A stretch of DNA of 64,000 nucleotides from UBA1738 sp045538755 (GCA_045538755.1 JAZQEC010000025.1:1-64000); one strand, 5' to 3'; numbered from the stretch's first letter, positions 31,582-41,214 are shown. Numbers and translations: made by a program. The notes: generated by a model not told the origin, from the letters alone.

Positions 31582-32349
31582 ATGAACAAAGTAGAAATTT
31601 GCGGAGTAAATACATCAAAACTGCCAGTGCTTTCACGTAAGCAAAAAGATGAACTTTTTGTGAGAATAAAGCAGGGTGATGAGGCGGCAAGAGAAGAATT
31701 TATACACGGAAATTTGCGTCTTGTTTTAAGTGTAATTCAACGGTTTTCGGGAAGAGGTGAAAATGCCGACGATTTGTTTCAGGTCGGCTGTGTGGGACTT
31801 ATAAAGGCGATAGACAATTTTGACCTTTCGCAAAATGTACAGTTTTCGACCTATGCCGTACCGATGATTATTGGAGAAATAAGACGTTATTTAAGGGATA
31901 ATAACGCAATCAGAGTCAGCCGCTCTCTAAAGGATATTGCATATAAAGCGCTTTATGCGAAGGAGAGTCTTATTAATAAAAACTCAAAAGAGCCGACAAT
32001 TTCCGAAATTGCCGAAAAGCTTGGAATTCCAAAGGAAGACGTTGTTTTTGCGCTTGATGCAATCGCAGATCCGGTAAGCCTGTTTGAGCCTGTCTATCAC
32101 GACGGAGGCGAGGCGATTTATGTTATGGATCAGGTAAAAGACTCTAAAAATACAGATGAAAACTGGCTGAGAGACATAACTATTTCTGAAGCTATGCAAC
32201 ATTTAGGGGACAGAGAAAAACACATACTTGACCTGAGGTTTTTTCAGGGAAAAACGCAGATGGAAGTGGCTGATGAAATTGGGATTTCTCAGGCACAGGT
32301 ATCACGGCTTGAAAAAAGTGCACTCAAGCATATGAAAAAATATGTATAA
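31582..32349 (+). CDS. sigG: RNA polymerase sporulation sigma factor SigG
   Basis: 255 residues, close to the usual 260. The N-terminal 'NKVEICGVNTSKLPVLS' is specific to SigG (SpoIIIG). Region 2 contains 'GNLRLVLSVIQRFSGRGENADDLFQVGCVGLIKAIDNFD' and 'FSTYAVPMIIGEIRRYLRDNN', region 3 'VSRSLKDIAYKAL', and region 4.2 'GKTQMEVADEIGISQAQVSRLEK'. It directs late forespore transcription. ATG behind AAAAGGGG. In many Clostridia sigG follows spoIIGA and sigE; here it stands alone. Confidence 0.95.
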   Translation: MNKVEICGVNTSKLPVLSRKQKDELFVRIKQGDEAAREEFIHGNLRLVLSVIQRFSGRGENADDLFQVGCVGLIKAIDNFDLSQNVQFSTYAVPMIIGEIRRYLRDNNAIRVSRSLKDIAYKALYAKESLINKNSKEPTISEIAEKLGIPKEDVVFALDAIADPVSLFEPVYHDGGEAIYVMDQVKDSKNTDENWLRDITISEAMQHLGDREKHILDLRFFQGKTQMEVADEIGISQAQVSRLEKSALKHMKKYV

Positions 32350-32405
32350 TAACAGGGACACAAAAACACAGGCATTTTTGCCTGTGTTTTTGTGTCCCTG
32401 TTATT
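32348..32405. terminator. 27-bp perfect palindrome between sigG and the SNF2 gene
   Basis: Arms of 27 bases built on AATAACAGGGACACAAAAAC with a 4-base loop (TTTT). Both convergent stop codons (sigG TAA 32347-32349, SNF2 TAA at 32403-32401) lie in its arms. It would act as a very strong bidirectional terminator; the GGGACA/TGTCCC core recalls sites near the TnpA-like gene. Confidence 0.8.
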
Positions 32406-35400
32406 TAAATAGACTTAAAATTTCTTCTTTTGTGAGATTTGAAAGCATTGAAGAATTTGTGCGTATCATATCTTCGGCAAGGTGACGTTTTTGCTCCTGA
32501 AGCTTTAAAATCTGTTCCTCAATAGTTCCTTTTGCGGCGAGCTTTATAACGTGTACGGCTTTGGTCTGACCTATGCGGTATGCTCGGTCGGATGCCTGAT
32601 TAACAACCGCAGGATTCCACCAAGGGTCATAGTGGATAACCATATCAGCGCCGATAAGGTTAAGACCTGTTCCGCCGGCTTTTAAGGAAACCAAAAATAC
32701 ACTTCTGTCACCGCTGTTAAACTTTTCTGCCATTTCGGCACGAATCGGAGCCGGCGTTTTGCCGTCTAAATAAAAGCTGCTTATGCCAAGACTGTCGAGT
32801 CTTTTGCGTATGATGGAGAGCATACCGGTAAACTGCGAGAAAATCAGTATTCTGTGACCGGCATCGACGCCTCCTGTGACAAGATCCTCTAAAAGCTGAA
32901 GCTTTCCGCTGTCCTTTTCATAGGTGTCGTCTATGAGTTTGGGATGACAGCAAATTTGACGCAGTCGCATTAAAAGCGATAAAATCCGCATATTGTCACC
33001 AAATTCCAAAAGCTCGGCGGCTTCCTTTCTTGCCGCAGCGAGATATGCTGTGTAAAGCTTTTTCTGATTTGTGTCAAGCTCGGCAAAAAACGTGTTTTCA
33101 ATTTTGTCAGGAAGCTCGGATAACACTTCATATTTCATTCTGCGGAGAACGAACGGCTTTATTTTGCTACGAAGCGCGTCGCGAGCCTTTTCGTCGCCGT
33201 CCTTCATAATTGGCTTTTCATAGTTTGCAGAAAACTGCTGGTAGCCCCAGAGGTACCCCGGCATTATGAAGTCAAATATGGACCATAGCTCGGATAACGA
33301 ATTTTCAATAGGCGTGCCGCTTAGCGCGAAATATTTTTCTGCACGTACTTTTTTGACGGCTTTTGCACTTAACGTTTTTGGATTTTTAATGTGTTGTGCT
33401 TCGTCGATGAAGCAGTAGTCAAAGATATGCTCCTGATATTCTGCAATATCACGCCGCAATAGCGGATAAGATGTTATTATAAAGTCATAATCCGAGATAT
33501 CCTCTAAAGAGGAAATGCGTTCCTCTTTAGAGCCGTCAATGATTTTGGCACGTGCCTGCGGCGCAAATTTTCGTATTTCAAAAAGCCAGTTGTAAGTGAG
33601 AGAGCTTGGCGTAACAACAAGTGCAGGACGCGGGTGATTTTCGCTCATTACAAAGGCAATAACCTCAAGTGTTTTTCCAAGGCCCATATCATCGGCAAGA
33701 ATTCCGCCGAAACCAAGTTCGGAGAGTTGTTTGAGCCAGTGAACACCTGTTTTCTGGTAATCTCGCAGTGTGTTTTCAAGATAGTCGGGAATATCCGCGC
33801 GGATATTTTTTATTTTTTCGACAAGAGTATCAAACCCTGAATTTGACGCAATTTTGCCGCTTTGTAAAAGCCCTGAAAGAAAAAGTGCGTTATATTTGGA
33901 AATCACTTTTTTTCCGTCTTTTACATCACCGTAGGAAAAATCAAGGCTATTTAAGATTTCAAATCCCGAAAGTTTTTCGTCTATGCTTAAAAACACGCCG
34001 TTTTTCATACGATAATAAGCCTTTTTGTGACGGATTGCGTGCAAAATACCTGTGATTTCGGTCGGAGTAAGCTCTGTTTCAAAGCCGACTTCTAAAAGGT
34101 CGATTTTGTGGTTATAGTATGCCGTGCTCTTTATTTCGGGAACGGCAGTCAAATGCATTTTTTCAAACGAATCAGAAATATGAAGCTCTGCAATCTGTGA
34201 AAGCTTTCCGATGCTTTTAGTCAAAAATTCAAAAAGCTCATCGTTGTCATCGAGATAGAGTGTCTGCCCAGAAGCTGCAAAGTTTTCGAAAAAGGACAGA
34301 ATATATCTTTCATCGGTATAGTCACGTACGATAATTTTGTCATACTCCTCGCCTATATCGGGAAGACGTATAGAAATCTTGCCGTAGCTCGCAGTAATTG
34401 CGGCGGTAATGCCGTCATCGAGACGGTCAAAATATATATCAAACTTTGGCTTATCGTCAACAACTGCATTTTCAAGGCCCTGAGTTATAACGCCACGGCG
34501 GTTTTTAATATGCGGAAGGACGGTCGCAGCAAATTCAACAGAATTTCTGCCTTTAAAGTCAATCTGTGTGCGGTTTTGTGGCACGATTGAGTTATAAAGC
34601 GGCATAAACCAACTTTGCCACTCGAATGACGTGGAATAGATGTCGCCGTCATATAAAAACCAGCTTCCGTCAGGAACCAGCGCAATTCCGCTTTGCGGTA
34701 CAGACAGGTTTATGTTGTCGTCTGTTGCGGTTATATCAATCAAAATATCGGGGTCCTCGTCCTTTATGAGAAGGTTAGGATAAGGCATTCCGTTTATTAT
34801 GAATTTACAGTCAATTCCTTTTAAAAGAGGCATTAATCTTTTGGCTGTAAAACTGCCGAAATCGGTTGCGGTAAGTTTTGGTGTATAAAGCGACGCATTT
34901 GCGGTTTTGTTCTGGTATGCTTCTGCAAGGATTGTCAGAACGTGCTCCTCAAAGCTACCAAACGTGAAAAGTGAGCTTTTAAAGGATTTATGCTTTGATA
35001 GCTTGTATTCGCCGCCTGTAAGATATGCCTCTAAAAAGCTTTCAATACCTGCGATAGGCGAGTCTGAAGCACCGATTGTAATTGACATTGAGTATGTGCA
35101 TTTTGGTGCTGTGTTGATGCGGAAAATAAACCCTGCATGGAGCTGTGTTTTTTCTTCAAGACTAAGTTCAAACTCACGGCATAGATTTTGTGCCGCACGG
35201 TCGTTGTTGTCGTCAAAGCCCTCGCCGCGTTCAAGCTCCTGTCTTCGTGTTTTTAAGGTTGCGACAATGTGTTTGCAGTTTGCGCCCATTGTCTGATAGT
35301 ACGGACAGGTACAAAAGGTTTCGGAGATATTTCCGTCATCGTCAAAGCCTATGTGTACGTTGTAAAGCTTGTCAGAATCGACAGAGGCAACAATGGTGTT

Positions 35401-35508
35401 TTTGTCACGCACCCGTATATGAACTCTGCCCTCGCGAAAATAGTCCGAGCCGGATTTAAAAATGCTGTCGGAACAAATTTTCTTTATGTCGTTTTCGGAA
35501 ATTTTCAC
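32401..35508 (-). CDS. SNF2-family helicase with SWIM zinc finger
   Basis: 1035 residues. An N-terminal SWIM finger ('CTCPYYQTMGANCKHIVA', CxC...CxH, about residues 60-80) is followed by a long bacterial SNF2-associated region. The helicase core begins near residue 575: 'TGVHWLKQLSELGFGGILADDMGLGKTLEVIAF' (motifs Q and I), 'DEAQHIKNP' (II), 'ALSGTPIENSLSELWSI' (III), then 'LIFSQFTGMLSII' and 'GGTGLNLIGADMVIHYDPWWNPAVVNQASDRAYRIGQ' (V, VI). A cytoplasmic ATP-driven DNA translocase, probably acting on RNA polymerase or protein-DNA complexes. The role of these bacterial enzymes is poorly defined. Confidence 0.92.
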   Translation of the reverse strand: MKISENDIKKICSDSIFKSGSDYFREGRVHIRVRDKNTIVASVDSDKLYNVHIGFDDDGNISETFCTCPYYQTMGANCKHIVATLKTRRQELERGEGFDDNNDRAAQNLCREFELSLEEKTQLHAGFIFRINTAPKCTYSMSITIGASDSPIAGIESFLEAYLTGGEYKLSKHKSFKSSLFTFGSFEEHVLTILAEAYQNKTANASLYTPKLTATDFGSFTAKRLMPLLKGIDCKFIINGMPYPNLLIKDEDPDILIDITATDDNINLSVPQSGIALVPDGSWFLYDGDIYSTSFEWQSWFMPLYNSIVPQNRTQIDFKGRNSVEFAATVLPHIKNRRGVITQGLENAVVDDKPKFDIYFDRLDDGITAAITASYGKISIRLPDIGEEYDKIIVRDYTDERYILSFFENFAASGQTLYLDDNDELFEFLTKSIGKLSQIAELHISDSFEKMHLTAVPEIKSTAYYNHKIDLLEVGFETELTPTEITGILHAIRHKKAYYRMKNGVFLSIDEKLSGFEILNSLDFSYGDVKDGKKVISKYNALFLSGLLQSGKIASNSGFDTLVEKIKNIRADIPDYLENTLRDYQKTGVHWLKQLSELGFGGILADDMGLGKTLEVIAFVMSENHPRPALVVTPSSLTYNWLFEIRKFAPQARAKIIDGSKEERISSLEDISDYDFIITSYPLLRRDIAEYQEHIFDYCFIDEAQHIKNPKTLSAKAVKKVRAEKYFALSGTPIENSLSELWSIFDFIMPGYLWGYQQFSANYEKPIMKDGDEKARDALRSKIKPFVLRRMKYEVLSELPDKIENTFFAELDTNQKKLYTAYLAAARKEAAELLEFGDNMRILSLLMRLRQICCHPKLIDDTYEKDSGKLQLLEDLVTGGVDAGHRILIFSQFTGMLSIIRKRLDSLGISSFYLDGKTPAPIRAEMAEKFNSGDRSVFLVSLKAGGTGLNLIGADMVIHYDPWWNPAVVNQASDRAYRIGQTKAVHVIKLAAKGTIEEQILKLQEQKRHLAEDMIRTNSSMLSNLTKEEILSLFK

Positions 35509-35595
35509 AAAAATACACCTCTTTTCCGCTGTATCCTTTTATTATAACATTCAAATATTGTAAATTCAATAGTTTTTGTTGATTTTTCATTTGAT

Positions 35596-35623
35596 TTGAG
35601 TTAAAATGGAATTATGATATAAT
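35596..35623 (+). promoter_or_regulatory. Promoter of the mreB-like operon
   Basis: TTGAGT (35596-35601), 16-base spacer and TATAAT (35618-35623) with an extended -10 TG. The start codon follows within 16 bases, leaving a very short leader. Confidence 0.55.
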
Positions 35624-35638
35624 CAGGAGGAGTGTTCG

Positions 35639-36652
35639 ATGAAAATTGGGACTTTAACAAATGATGTTGCGATAGACCTTGGAACAGACAATACTAGAAT
35701 TTATTATAAAGGAAATATTATTGATGAGCCGTCGGTTATAGCTTATGATACCTATGACGGCACAGTAGTTTGCATAGGCAAAGAGGCGGAGGAAATGATT
35801 GGAAGAAACCCTGAAACGGTTGCTGTCGTAAAACCGATTTCAGGCGGTGTAATAACCGATTTTGAGCTTGCTTGTCAGATGATAAACGGATTTTTAGGCA
35901 AAGTTATCGGCAGTGTTTTAAAGCCGAGAGTTATGGTTACAGTGCCTTGCGGAATAACCGATGTGGAAAGACGTGCCGTTTGCGACGCGATTAGAACATC
36001 GGAAATAAGAGATGTATATGTGATAGAAGCGCCAATCGCTGCAGCAATCGGAGCTAACTGCGATGTAAGTCTTGCAAGAGGTATGATGGTTGTAGATATC
36101 GGCGGCGGAAAGTGTAATATTGCGGCGATTTCATTAGGACAGGCTGTTGTTTCAAGGCTTGTTCGATTTGGCGGCGGGGATTTTACCGAAGCGGTTGTGG
36201 ATTGCGCTTTAGAGAAGCACGATATGCGTATCGGTGTGCATACGGCAGAGAAAATTAAACAGGAGGTTGGCTGCGCATTTCAGCGTGAACGTGATGAGTC
36301 GGTTTTGGTTGGCGGATATAATATGAAATCAAGAAAGCCTGATCAAATGCTTATTCATTCAGAGGAAACACGTGAAGCATTCTCGGGATTAATTGATAAA
36401 ATAACAGCAGAGATAAAAGGGGCCCTTGACGAAACTCCAACCGAGCTTTTAGGTGATATAATGGAGGACGGAATTCTTTTAACAGGTGGTGGAGCTGCGC
36501 TTTGGGGACTTGCAAGAAAGCTTAGAATTGAACTTGGTGTCAAGGTCTTTTTGGCAGAAGAACCACAGCTTTGTGCAGCAAGAGGAGCCGGCTCTGTGAT
36601 GGAAAATATGGATAAGATGCAAGAGGGTACGTATGTTTTCACAAAAGGCTGA
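35639..36652 (+). CDS. MreB/Mbl-family rod-shape actin homologue
   Basis: 337 residues with actin-fold motifs: phosphate 1 'AIDLGTDNTRIYYKG', 'PRVMVTVPCGITDVERRAVCDAI', 'EAPIAAAIGANCDV', phosphate 2 'MVVDIGGGKCNIAAIS' and adenosine 'ILLTGGGAALWGL'. A cytoplasmic ATP-binding filament that positions cell-wall synthesis. Not followed by mreC/mreD, so it is an Mbl- or MreBH-like paralogue rather than the main mre operon copy. ATG behind AGGAGGAG. Its end overlaps the methyltransferase gene by 20 bases. Confidence 0.88.
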   Translation: MKIGTLTNDVAIDLGTDNTRIYYKGNIIDEPSVIAYDTYDGTVVCIGKEAEEMIGRNPETVAVVKPISGGVITDFELACQMINGFLGKVIGSVLKPRVMVTVPCGITDVERRAVCDAIRTSEIRDVYVIEAPIAAAIGANCDVSLARGMMVVDIGGGKCNIAAISLGQAVVSRLVRFGGGDFTEAVVDCALEKHDMRIGVHTAEKIKQEVGCAFQRERDESVLVGGYNMKSRKPDQMLIHSEETREAFSGLIDKITAEIKGALDETPTELLGDIMEDGILLTGGGAALWGLARKLRIELGVKVFLAEEPQLCAARGAGSVMENMDKMQEGTYVFTKG

Positions 36653-37379
36653 TATTCTGGAAAATGAATCGCTTGAGGATTTGCAGGCAGGAGGCCTTAA
36701 AATCCTGCAGAAAAAGGACGGCTTCCGATTTGGAATAGATGCCGTGCTTTTAGCTGATTTTGCCAAGGACGTTTGTGCAGAAGAAATGCTTGACCTTTGT
36801 ACAGGAAGCGGAATTATACCTGTGCTTTTGTCTCATAAATCAGATATAAAGCGGATTTTCGGTATCGAAATACAAACAGAAGTCTTTGATATGGCAAACC
36901 GCTGTGTACATCTTAACCGTCTTGAAAAAAGAATATTTTTAGAAAACGGGGACTTAAAAGATGCCGCCCGAATTTACGGAAAACGCAGATTTGACCTTGT
37001 AACAGTAAACCCGCCGTATATGCCGCAAGGAAGCGGTGTTAAAAACGAGCTGGATACAAAAATAATAGCACGGCACGAGGTTATGTGCACTTTAGAGGAC
37101 GTAATTTTTGCGTCGGCGCAGGTTTTAAAACAACACGCAAGGCTGATGATGGTGCATAAACCGTCAAGGCTTGCTGACATAATATGCCTTATGCGAAAGT
37201 ACGACATAGAACCGAAGCGAATTCGGTTTGTACATAAAAAAGTCGGTGCAGAGCCGAGTCTTTTGTTGGTAGACGGCACATATAAAGGCGGACGTGAGCT
37301 TCGCATTATGCCGCCGCTTTGCCTTTATGACGAGGACGGAAACGAAACAGAAGAATTAAAGAGGATTTACGGAAAATGA
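36633..37379 (+). CDS. tRNA1(Val) (adenine37-N6)-methyltransferase family protein
   Basis: 248 residues. 'ILQKKDGFRFGIDAVLLADFA' and 'MLDLCTGSGIIPVLLS' (SAM motif I) are followed by 'DLVTVNPPYMPQGSG', the NPPY motif of N6-adenine methyltransferases. It matches the TrmN6/YfiC (YabB in Bacillus) family, which modifies A37 of tRNA-Val in E. coli. In Firmicutes this gene regularly lies next to rsmI, as here, with a 4-base overlap. A distant methyltransferase with another RNA substrate is possible. Confidence 0.85.
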   Translation: MFSQKADILENESLEDLQAGGLKILQKKDGFRFGIDAVLLADFAKDVCAEEMLDLCTGSGIIPVLLSHKSDIKRIFGIEIQTEVFDMANRCVHLNRLEKRIFLENGDLKDAARIYGKRRFDLVTVNPPYMPQGSGVKNELDTKIIARHEVMCTLEDVIFASAQVLKQHARLMMVHKPSRLADIICLMRKYDIEPKRIRFVHKKVGAEPSLLLVDGTYKGGRELRIMPPLCLYDEDGNETEELKRIYGK

Positions 37380-38209
37380 GCGGAATTTTGTATTTGTGTG
37401 CAACACCTATCGGAAACCTTGGAGACGTATCTTCAAGGTGCCTTGATGTGTTTAAAACTGTCGATTTGATTGCCTGCGAAGATACCAGAAGAACAGTGCA
37501 GCTTTTAAATTATTTTGGTATAAAAAAGCAACTCACAAGCTATCACGAGCATAATAAACGTGAAAAAGGCGAGTATATTGTCAGTCTTTTAAAGGAAGGC
37601 AAAAATGTTGCGCTTGTTTCGGATGCAGGCACTCCGGCAATCTCCGATCCGGGCGAGGATTTGGTGGCTATGTGTATTGAAAATGACCTGCAGATTACGT
37701 CAATTCCGGGGTGTGTGGCAGGTGTTAATGCGCTCATTCTTTCAGGACTCCCTACAAGGAGATTTGCGTTTGAAGGATTTTTGTCGGTAAATAAAAGGCA
37801 TAGAAAAGAACATCTTGAAAGCGTAAAAAATGACACTCATACGCTGATTTTTTACGAAGCGCCGCATAAACTGACATATACATTAAAGGATATGTTAGAC
37901 ATTTTAGGTGACCGCCGCATTGCGCTTTGCCGCGAGCTTACCAAGCTTCACGAGGAGATCATAAGAACGACACTTTCTGAGGCACAAGAGCTTTATACCG
38001 AAAAATCCCCAAAAGGTGAATATGTAATTGTAATTGAGGGCGCAAAGGAAGCGGATTGTGACGATGTCTGGTGGGAAGAGCTTTCGGTAACGGAGCACGT
38101 AGAAAAATATATTCAAAAAGGCGATGACCAGAAAGAGGCTATTAAAAAAGCGGCAAAGGACAGAAACGTTCCAAAGCGGGATGTGTACAGTGAATATCAT
38201 AAGATTTAA
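37376..38209 (+). CDS. rsmI: 16S rRNA (cytidine1402-2'-O)-methyltransferase
   Basis: 277 residues of the tetrapyrrole methylase fold. 'GILYLCATPIGNLGDVSSRCLDVFKTVDLIACEDTRRTVQLLNYF' is the standard RsmI N terminus; 'LVSDAGTPAISDPGEDLVAMC' and 'GCVAGVNALILSGLPTRRFAFEGFL' complete the signature. It 2'-O-methylates C1402 in the decoding centre. Third gene of the operon, start overlaps the preceding stop as ATGA. Confidence 0.95.
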   Translation: MSGILYLCATPIGNLGDVSSRCLDVFKTVDLIACEDTRRTVQLLNYFGIKKQLTSYHEHNKREKGEYIVSLLKEGKNVALVSDAGTPAISDPGEDLVAMCIENDLQITSIPGCVAGVNALILSGLPTRRFAFEGFLSVNKRHRKEHLESVKNDTHTLIFYEAPHKLTYTLKDMLDILGDRRIALCRELTKLHEEIIRTTLSEAQELYTEKSPKGEYVIVIEGAKEADCDDVWWEELSVTEHVEKYIQKGDDQKEAIKKAAKDRNVPKRDVYSEYHKI

Positions 38210-38299
38210 TAAAAAAGGAAATAATAACTCTGAGAAATCGGGTTTGGATATACAAAAGAAAAGCACTAAGCAAAGTGCATGGGAAGGAGAGATTATTTA

Positions 38300-39076
38300 A
38301 TGGTAAAAGAAATTTTGGAAAAAGTAGGATTTATATGTGATATGGACGGCGTTATCTATCACGGTAACAAGATACTTGACGGCGTTTTTGAGTTTGTTAA
38401 CTGGATGATTGATAATGACAAGAAGTTTGTATTTTTAACAAACAGCCCTGAAAAAACTCCTCACGAGCTTAGTATGAAACTTGAAAGAATGGGCCTTTCG
38501 GTGTCAGCGGAGCATTTTTATACAAGTGCAATGGCAACGGCTACATTTTTACATAGCCAGAAGCCAGACTGTACCGCTTATGTTATAGGCGAGGCGGCAC
38601 TTACTAAAGCACTTTATGACCAAAATATTTATATGAACGACGTGAACCCTGACTATGTAGTTGTGGGCGAGACGAGAACGTATAACTTTGAGAAGCTTGA
38701 AAAAGCGATTGAACTCGTAAATAACGGAGCAAAGCTGATTGGCGCAAACCCTGATATAACAGGCCCGACAGAACGCGGAATTATGCCGGCAACGGGCTCT
38801 TTGATTGCACCGATTGAGATTGCAACAGGTAAAAAGGCATACTTTGTAGGTAAGCCTAATCCTTTAATGCTGCGTCACGGCCTTAAAAAATTGGACTGCC
38901 ACAGTAATGAAATTGCATTTATCGGCGACAGGATGGATACAGATATTATCGCAGGAATTGAGTCAAATGTCGATACAGTGCTTGTGCTTTCGGGCGTTAC
39001 GTCGATGGAGGATATTGACAAATTCCCGTACAGACCGAAATATATTGCAAACGGTGTAGGAGATTTAATCAGGTAG
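38300..39076 (+). CDS. HAD-superfamily (IIA, NagD-like) hydrolase
   Basis: 258 residues from the ATG at 38300 (GGGAAGGAGA upstream); an in-frame ATG at 38279 lacks a ribosome site. Motif I 'FICDMDGVIYHGNKIL' with nucleophile and acid/base aspartates, motif II 'FLTNSPEKTPHELSMKL', motif III lysine in 'VGKPNPLML', motif IV 'AFIGDRMDTDI'. These place it in the NagD/p-nitrophenyl phosphatase subfamily of cytoplasmic phosphatases. The natural substrate is not predictable. Confidence 0.88.
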   Translation: MVKEILEKVGFICDMDGVIYHGNKILDGVFEFVNWMIDNDKKFVFLTNSPEKTPHELSMKLERMGLSVSAEHFYTSAMATATFLHSQKPDCTAYVIGEAALTKALYDQNIYMNDVNPDYVVVGETRTYNFEKLEKAIELVNNGAKLIGANPDITGPTERGIMPATGSLIAPIEIATGKKAYFVGKPNPLMLRHGLKKLDCHSNEIAFIGDRMDTDIIAGIESNVDTVLVLSGVTSMEDIDKFPYRPKYIANGVGDLIR

Positions 39077-39088
39077 GAGTAGATAATT

Positions 39089-40438
39089 ATGAAAAAAATA
39101 GCTTGCTTATTTGTAGTTTTTTGTATAATGACTTCTCAGGTCGTATATGCTGCCGGATTTTCTGACGTAAGCTGTGGAAGTGAAAATTATGATGCCATTG
39201 TCGAGCTTAGTGAAAAAGGCATTATAAATGGTTATGAAGACGGTAAATTTAGACCTGACAGCTATATAAGCCGTGCAGAAGCAGCGACTGTAATTGTACG
39301 TGCGGCAGAACTTCCGATAAAGGCATCAGATAGTATGTATGACGATGTTCCTGACAATTTTTGGGGCTGTAAATACATCGCAGCAGCGACAAAAGCAGGA
39401 ATTATATCCGGTATGGGCAACGGGCTTTTTGCACCTAATAATGCAGTTACCTACGACCAGATCATAAAAATGGCTGTATGTATGGCAGGTCTTGAAGATG
39501 AAGCTGCAAAAAACGGCGGCTGGCCTGATGGGTATGCATATGCGGCATATATGAATAAAATAGTAGATGAAGAACTATATAGACAAATAAAGCATTATGA
39601 AAAGGGCGATATGCTTGCAATACGTCGGGATGTTGCAGGAATTGTCTATAATGCGCTTAAAGTATGTGAGCAAAGAGAATTGCATATTGGAGATTTGAAG
39701 TTAAATCTCGGAATGAGTGCAGATGAACTGGACGCTCCTGATGAGGTGCTTTTGTCAACGGCAGGTTTTATGTGGTATGTTTATAACGCAGAGACCTATG
39801 AGGATTTTTATGCAGTGGGTGTTGATAAAAATAAGGTTGTGGCACTGGCATCTGCAGGATTGGGATTTGAGTATAGAGGGTATTCTGCCGGCGATATTAT
39901 GCCGCAGGATGAGAGCTTTCAAAACTATCTTTATGAAGACTCAAATGACGGGAATAAGGTGCACGGCGTTCTTATTTTAAATAATGAGTATGAAATGAGC
40001 TATAAAATACTTTTTGAAAATTATATATCATCTTCCGAAGCCGAATTTAGCGGAGAGAGTAAAATGAATTTTCATTTTACAAATGCATTCAGAGTTTGGC
40101 ACGGCGAAAGCATTTTAAGATGGAGCGATAAAGCGGCAAAATCGGCAAAGTTTCACAGTCAGGATATGGCGGATTTCGACTATTTTTCGCATACAAACTT
40201 AGATGGGATTTCTTCGTCTCAAAGAATGTTAATACAGGGTATTGACTGGATGTCGTGCGGTGAAAATATTGCGGCAGGAACATTGAGATTTCTGGGATTT
40301 CATTCGTATAACGGCTGGGTTAACTCGGCAGGTCACAGAGCGAATATGCTAAATGACTATGACTATCTTGGAGTTGGCATACATTTTAATCCTGACAGTC
40401 AGTACGGATATTATCACACTCAAAATTTCTATAAGTAA
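39089..40438 (+). CDS. Secreted SLH-domain protein with C-terminal CAP domain
   Basis: 449 residues. Signal peptide (about 1-22, ending VYAA). SLH motifs: 'AIVELSEKGIINGYEDGKFRPDSYISRAEAATVIVRA' and 'YIAAATKAGIISGMGNGLFAPNNAVTYDQIIKMAV' attach the protein to the cell wall. The last ~130 residues form a CAP/SCP-like domain: 'LRWSDKAAKSAKFHSQDMADFDYFSHTNLDG', 'GENIAAG', 'GWVNSAGHRANMLNDYDYLGVGI'. Cell-surface protein; similar bacterial CAP proteins (e.g. YkwD) have unclear biochemical activity. RBS AGGTAGGAG. Confidence 0.9.
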   Translation: MKKIACLFVVFCIMTSQVVYAAGFSDVSCGSENYDAIVELSEKGIINGYEDGKFRPDSYISRAEAATVIVRAAELPIKASDSMYDDVPDNFWGCKYIAAATKAGIISGMGNGLFAPNNAVTYDQIIKMAVCMAGLEDEAAKNGGWPDGYAYAAYMNKIVDEELYRQIKHYEKGDMLAIRRDVAGIVYNALKVCEQRELHIGDLKLNLGMSADELDAPDEVLLSTAGFMWYVYNAETYEDFYAVGVDKNKVVALASAGLGFEYRGYSAGDIMPQDESFQNYLYEDSNDGNKVHGVLILNNEYEMSYKILFENYISSSEAEFSGESKMNFHFTNAFRVWHGESILRWSDKAAKSAKFHSQDMADFDYFSHTNLDGISSSQRMLIQGIDWMSCGENIAAGTLRFLGFHSYNGWVNSAGHRANMLNDYDYLGVGIHFNPDSQYGYYHTQNFYK

Positions 40439-40455
40439 GTTTATGTTTTGAAAGT

Positions 40456-40489
40456 AAAAGGAAGTATGTATTTTGCATACTTCCTTTTT
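40456..40489. terminator. Terminator between SLH-CAP gene and the stalk protein
   Basis: AAAAGGAAGTATG / CATACTTCCTTTT hairpin between convergent genes, T tract on the plus strand. Confidence 0.85.
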
Positions 40490-40494
40490 GATAC

Positions 40495-41214
40495 TTAATT
40501 TAAGGCGAACCATACCCCGTTTTTGCCGTTGTAATCCAAACCATAAGCTAATTTTGGATTAGGGTCATCTTGCTTCACCATTCCTACCACATATCCCTCA
40601 GTGTTTCCGCCGGCATATAACTTTTTATCTAGCTTGTCATCAAGCACTACTGAAACAAATTCATATTCTTCATTGTTTGCAGAATAGAAATCGAAATCAT
40701 AATAATTGGCATGTATAGCAGTATCTTCTTCTGCACTTAAGAGAGAAAATGCAACTTTAACAATTACATATTCATATCCTGCTTTAGGTTCGTCGTTAAA
40801 CATATTATTTGATTTAATTATTTCAGCCGCCCTTTCGCCTCTGGTGGTTTCCATAACTCTTATTGAAGCAGAATAATCGGTGCTATAGTCTGATATAAAA
40901 GAGTAAGTTTGAATGGTATTTAGCGGCGCAGGGTTTGTTCTGGAATACTGTGTAGTGTCTGCGGGTGGAGTTGAATTGCCCACCTCAACCTGATGAAGCT
41001 CGCTGTTCCAGTTTACTGGGACATTTAAAACCTCGCCAACGGCTCTTAACGGAAGATATGTACTACCATCAATAACAACAGCCTTGCTTGATGTAAATTC
41101 TTCGCCGTTTACAAAGATTTTGAATGTTGCATCGTATGCATCGTAGGAGGCGGCAAAAGCAATGCTGCTTGTGAGAAGTGCTCCTAAGATCATTCCTTGT
41201 AATTTCTTTTTCAT
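40495..41214 (-). CDS. Secreted copper amine oxidase N-terminal-like (stalk) domain protein
   Basis: 239 residues. Signal peptide (about 1-21, ending AFAA). 'FKIFVNGEEFTSSKAVVIDGSTYLPLRAVGEVLNVPVNWNSELHQVEV' is the copper-amine-oxidase N-terminal-like domain common in Clostridial exported proteins; it does not imply oxidase activity. The C-terminal half ('GYEYVIVKVAFSLLSAEEDTAIHANYYDFDFYSANNEEYEFV...GYVVGMVKQDDPNPKLAYGL') resembles DUF4352 beta domains. Exported, probably wall-associated. Monocistronic and divergent from an HTH gene. Confidence 0.8.
   Translation of the reverse strand: MKKKLQGMILGALLTSSIAFAASYDAYDATFKIFVNGEEFTSSKAVVIDGSTYLPLRAVGEVLNVPVNWNSELHQVEVGNSTPPADTTQYSRTNPAPLNTIQTYSFISDYSTDYSASIRVMETTRGERAAEIIKSNNMFNDEPKAGYEYVIVKVAFSLLSAEEDTAIHANYYDFDFYSANNEEYEFVSVVLDDKLDKKLYAGGNTEGYVVGMVKQDDPNPKLAYGLDYNGKNGVWFALN

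Noticed and set aside
40495..41214. Copper amine oxidase enzyme
   Set aside because: Only the small N-terminal-like domain is present; the catalytic domain and TPQ site are missing.
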